NCBI GenBank assembly: GCA_036320915.1 | Contig: JAXBDG010000006.1 | Coordinates: 2,046,001 to 2,110,000 of the forward strand | Length of the DNA stretch: 64,000 nucleotides | Reading direction: 5' to 3' | From: Linnemannia elongata | Lineage: Eukaryota; Mortierellomycota; Mortierellomycetes; Mortierellales; Mortierellaceae | Shown: piece by piece, positions 60,766 through 64,000 of the stretch | Position numbering within the stretch: the stretch's first letter is position 1 | Layout of the letters: each line of letters starts with the position of its first letter | Notes under the pieces: model-generated | Told to the model about the DNA's origin: nothing | Seen by the model: only the letters and a program-made list of their open reading frames with translations | Database searches by the model: none | Made by a program: the position numbers and the translations under genes

Positions 60766-62915
60766 TTACAATTTGGCCTTGGCGGCGGTAGACTGCTTTG
60801 CGATCTGGAGGGCGAGGTCTGCGACGGAATCAGTCAAGTTGGCATAGAACTGTGCCTCTGCAGAACTGGCCTGTCCACGAGCCACGCGTGCCTTGATTCC
60901 GTGAAGAATCACTGACATCTATTTCATTGAATGGAACCACACAATTAAAACAACAAGATATTAATACTTGGCATATCTTGTCCATCTTCAAACACTCGAA
61001 CTTATTTTTGTTTCTCGTTGATACAGATATGAGGGCATACGTACGCGGAAGAAGGAAAAGGCAATACAGAAGAGCCAGTTGTCGATGGGGAAGGGTCTAG
61101 AGGTCTGGTTGCAGTACCGCTCAAGGAGGATGTTGACAGGGGGAATGGGCAAGTCTTTGTCGGGGATGCCGCCCAATCCTCCCATGGGGCTGCCTTCGAT
61201 GGCGGGTGTGTAGTAAGGGTTCAACAGGTTGGCAAGATCCGAGTAAGGGTGTCCGATTGTTGACAGCTCCCAGTCCAGAATTCCAATCACGCGGGGCTCC
61301 GTTGGATGGAACACCAAGTTATCCATCTATACATACAAACATGAAAAGGACAAAGGTCGGATGTTTTATGTTAGTAGAGTGAAAAATTGGTGGCAAATTG
61401 AACAGAAATAATTCGATCAGCAATTTCCATGTCTTCGCCAGTGATCAAACTCTGACTCTTTCCAATAGATTACCTTGTAGTCACCGTGGACGATCGAAGT
61501 TGAGTCCTTGACCTCATTGTTCTTGAACCAGACAGCCATCTCCTCCATTCCAGGGATAGGTCCAACCGCATTACCCTCCCCATCCTTGGCCGCAGCCTGA
61601 GCAGCAGCGACTTTACTCAAAGATCCGATCTGACGACGGTAAAAGCCTGTAGGCTTGCCGTAACCTTCAAGACCAACCGCCACATGGTCTACCTGGTGCA
61701 ACTTGGCCAACGTATCAATCGCCGACAACCAGCTATTTCGATAATGAAATTCGAGATGGTTAACTATACTGCGCGTTGTGATTGTACATTACAAAATGCG
61801 ACCAAGATCGATGTTAGCACAAAGCAGCTCACGAATCGTACCAAAGACGTCTCTCCTCGAAGGGCAACTTGGAGAGGGTAATATCCGAGAAGATACGTCC
61901 CTGCAAGAACTCCATCACCTATCAGATATGCACACACAATGAACAATTCAAGTCAGTTCAGCAGTTAGCCTCAAAATATTAGAAATACCGCATTCCACCC
62001 TGTCAAATCGCAGTCATTCCTCTCCTCCTAGTTAGGCCACGGCCTTGTCCCACTTACGTAGAAGGGAGTCCCGATGACAGAGACATCCTCGCAGAGGGTA
62101 TAGACTTTAGGAACAGGGACATTGGAGTTCTCGCCAAGGGCCTTCAAAATCCTGTACTCGCGCTCGACGGCATGGGCTGTTGACGACAACAGTGCTCCTG
62201 CGGGTTTCTTGCGGAGGACAAAGCGCTGGCCTCTTTTTTTTTTTGGTCGCGCACAACAATCGCAGGTAAGGGTCAGTAAACAGTAAACCAAATAAGTGAC
62301 AATGGGTGTGAAATCAATTGAAAAAAAGAATGTGTGTTGATGTGAAATTTCGGCTGGCTTTGGTTTTGAAACTGTGGAAGTGATCAAGCGATGGCTCGAA
62401 CGAAAGGCAGTGCAATTGCCAGGAGCTCGACAGGTTATCTCTCACATAGGTCATAGAAAACATGGGAGGAAGATCTTACTTGGCGTCAGTCAAGAGGTAG
62501 GTGGGGTTACTCTGGCCGAGCTTGAACTGGGAGACCTTGATAGGGAGCGAGATTCCTGAGATGGCCTTTGCCAGGTAGGGCTCCAACTGAGCAGCATCCA
62601 ATTGATAACTAAAACGAACGAATCATTCGCACAGCACAAAAAAAGGGATATGAATGATTGGCAGGGTGCAATTGAACAGAATCGCCAAGGCGAGGAAGGG
62701 AAGACCGAGGGGAGTGAGTATGTGCGGTTGAAGGTGGGGAAACAACGGTTTGCTGTGGTAGCCGAGAATTTGTGTAAGAGAAGGCTGCCGGGCGGAAGGG
62801 AGGCGCTTGCTGTGCATTGCGTGAATTGCCATGAGTTTTCTCAGAGTGTGTTCTTGTTGATGTCGTACCCTGTGCGGACGGCAGTCGTGTTTTGTCCGTG
62901 TTCCTTGGGAGCCAT
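60766..62915 (-). CDS. APH-fold phosphotransferase (ACAD10/11 N-domain type), PTS1 tail, 373 aa
   Basis: Seven exons: 62915-62869, 62608-62480, 62232-62058, 61918-61842, 61732-61474, 61326-61045, 60918-60766, joining to 373 aa. The sequence follows the aminoglycoside-phosphotransferase/choline-kinase fold found at the N terminus of ACAD10/ACAD11: [13 protein letters not shown] and [13 protein letters not shown] (nucleotide-binding lysine region), REYRILKAL, the catalytic loop [16 protein letters not shown] (Asp base and Asn) and [20 protein letters not shown] (metal-binding Asp). ACAD10/11 kinase domains phosphorylate 4-hydroxyacyl-CoAs so the dehydrogenase domain can complete breakdown. Here the dehydrogenase is absent. 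The protein ends in -AKL, a peroxisomal PTS1 signal, which fits fatty-acid oxidation. Intron 2 has an A-rich 3' end (AAAAAG/AGG) instead of a pyrimidine tract, so that junction is the least certain. Confidence 0.88.
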
Positions 62916-63699
62916 GATGTGGAGTATACAGAGGTATAATAAGAGTGAGTGGGGAGGGAGATTATGAATGAAAGTTTTAGCGAGAGATGAGAGAAGAAAA
63001 AGAGGAAAAGAGTGTGTAAAGGTTATGTTATGACAGAAAGAGAGGAGTGTGAGGTGTGTGCAGTACTACTCCGTCGGGCTGGAGAGAGGGCCGCCCTGCC
63101 AGTGTGCCCGTGTCGGCTTGATTTCTGGCTGGCTGACTGGCTCGGCCACATACCCTTCAGACAAGGTTCAAGGCCGGTGATCGGTCGGACAGATCCCATT
63201 ATCAACTCTCATTCTACTAAATAGGTTGAGTGGACCCTTCTCATTTTTTGCTCGTTTTCCGTTGTCAAAGGCAGGCGCCCTTCACTAGCAATTCCTATAT
63301 ATCCACTCGGGTCCATATCACTCGGCCGATCTTTGGCCGGTAGCCCATAGACCTGACTAATAGGATATCTCTCAGCTTTGCATGCTCGCTTTTTTCTCTT
63401 TACAGGAAATAAATGCACCGACAACCAAATAGTATTATGCCATGGCCGAAAGCTCTAAGGATATGTATGTACTCTGAACCTGATCGGTGTCTGACAAAGC
63501 ATAACACTGGCTACGACCACACGCTAAATCAACCATAAGCCTTCAGCCAACAACTATCAACGAGGCCATGCAACAAACGAATAACAGAAGAGAGCTCTTG
63601 GGAAACAGAAATGCATTTATTTCAAGACACAACCATTCCGCCTTTCAAAAAAAGGTCCAAAAAAATGCTTTTTTGTTTGGGTGGGGTAAGAGAAAACGC
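62916..63699. other. Intergenic between the kinase-fold gene and RPS2
   Basis: Promoter side of the kinase-fold gene and 3' side of the ribosomal protein gene (both minus strand). Short open frames only; no gene supported. Confidence 0.5.
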
Positions 63700-64000
63700 T
63701 TAGGCGCGACGCTTGTCCTGGGGCTTGGCCAAGAAGTCGGTGTACTGCTGGTAGGGAGACATGGTGAACTGAGTCTCGGCCCAAAGGTCAGGGGTCAAGT
63801 AGCTGTAGGTGTTACCGATGGCGGCAAAGGTAGCCTTGACGAAGTTGCCCAAGGTGCGGGTGGAGCCGAAAGCCTGGGTGTAGCAGTCAGTGACACCAGC
63901 GAGCTGAAGAAGCTTCTTGGGGACAGGGGCAGCGACAATGCCGGTACCGCGGGGGGCAGGGACCAAACGGGTGACGGCAGAACCGCACTTGCCGGTGACC
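63700..64000 (-). CDS. RPS2: 40S ribosomal protein S2 (uS5), C-terminal part, cut by window edge
   Basis: The last 99 codons run off the right end of the window. [20 protein letters not shown] then [40 protein letters not shown] and [11 protein letters not shown] are diagnostic for eukaryotic S2/uS5 C-terminal domain. uS5 sits at the mRNA entry and decoding side of the small subunit and helps fidelity. The end (KPQDKRRA) replaces the KTHVR-type tails of other groups. No intron in the visible part. The start lies outside the window. Confidence 0.96.
   Translation of the reverse strand, partial: VTGKCGSAVTRLVPAPRGTGIVAAPVPKKLLQLAGVTDCYTQAFGSTRTLGNFVKATFAAIGNTYSYLTPDLWAETQFTMSPYQQYTDFLAKPQDKRRA

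Overview
The window looks like nuclear DNA of a filamentous, early-diverging (zygomycete-type) fungus. The order Mortierellales would fit, but the sequence alone does not prove it. The evidence is: genes cut by many short GT..AG introns (two to eight exons, GTAAGT-like donors, TAG/CAG acceptors); fungus-typical proteins (MKT1, DASH subunit Hsk3, Fap1/NFX1, an Msn2-type C2H2 factor, GPI-anchored LysM proteins); C-ending codon preference in genes that look highly expressed; and many poly-A/poly-T and CT-rich tracts between genes. No bacterial, plasmid, CRISPR or intact transposon sequence was recognised.

Layout. 0.4-20 kb is a gene-dense housekeeping block: MKT1 (+), HSK3 (-), an NFX1/Fap1-type zinc-finger protein (-), proteasome beta6 PRE7 (-) divergent from catalytic proteasome beta5 PRE2 (+), mitochondrial ribosome recycling factor (-) divergent from the ER-type E2 enzyme UBC7 (+), then a frameshifted protein-kinase pseudogene (+). 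20-36.5 kb is about 16 kb in which I found no convincing gene; it holds homopolymer tracts, microsatellites and two 10-bp-period repeat arrays. It ends at an Msn2/Msn4-like zinc-finger factor (+, 36.6-38.1 kb). 39-43 kb holds an orphan coiled-coil protein (+), a DHHC palmitoyltransferase (-) and a divergent GNAT acetyltransferase (+).

43.8-60.1 kb is the distinctive accessory part. Three tandem LUD-domain genes (one with a predicted mitochondrial presequence, one with an Ala-rich extension) are followed by three same-strand LysM genes encoding secreted, probably GPI-anchored wall proteins. LysM copies 2 and 3 are recent duplicates that include their intron and 5' leader. The window closes with an aminoglycoside-phosphotransferase-fold kinase with a peroxisomal -AKL tail (-) and the C-terminal end of 40S ribosomal protein S2/uS5 (-), cut by the window edge.

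Themes: PRE7, PRE2, UBC7 and a RING-bearing NFX1-type protein form a loose protein-degradation neighbourhood, with one short intergenic region able to drive two proteasome subunits. The LUD and LysM trios are two adjacent local gene-family expansions and are the best candidates for something undescribed. Exon coordinates were set by reading frame, splice motifs and family alignment by eye; no search was run.
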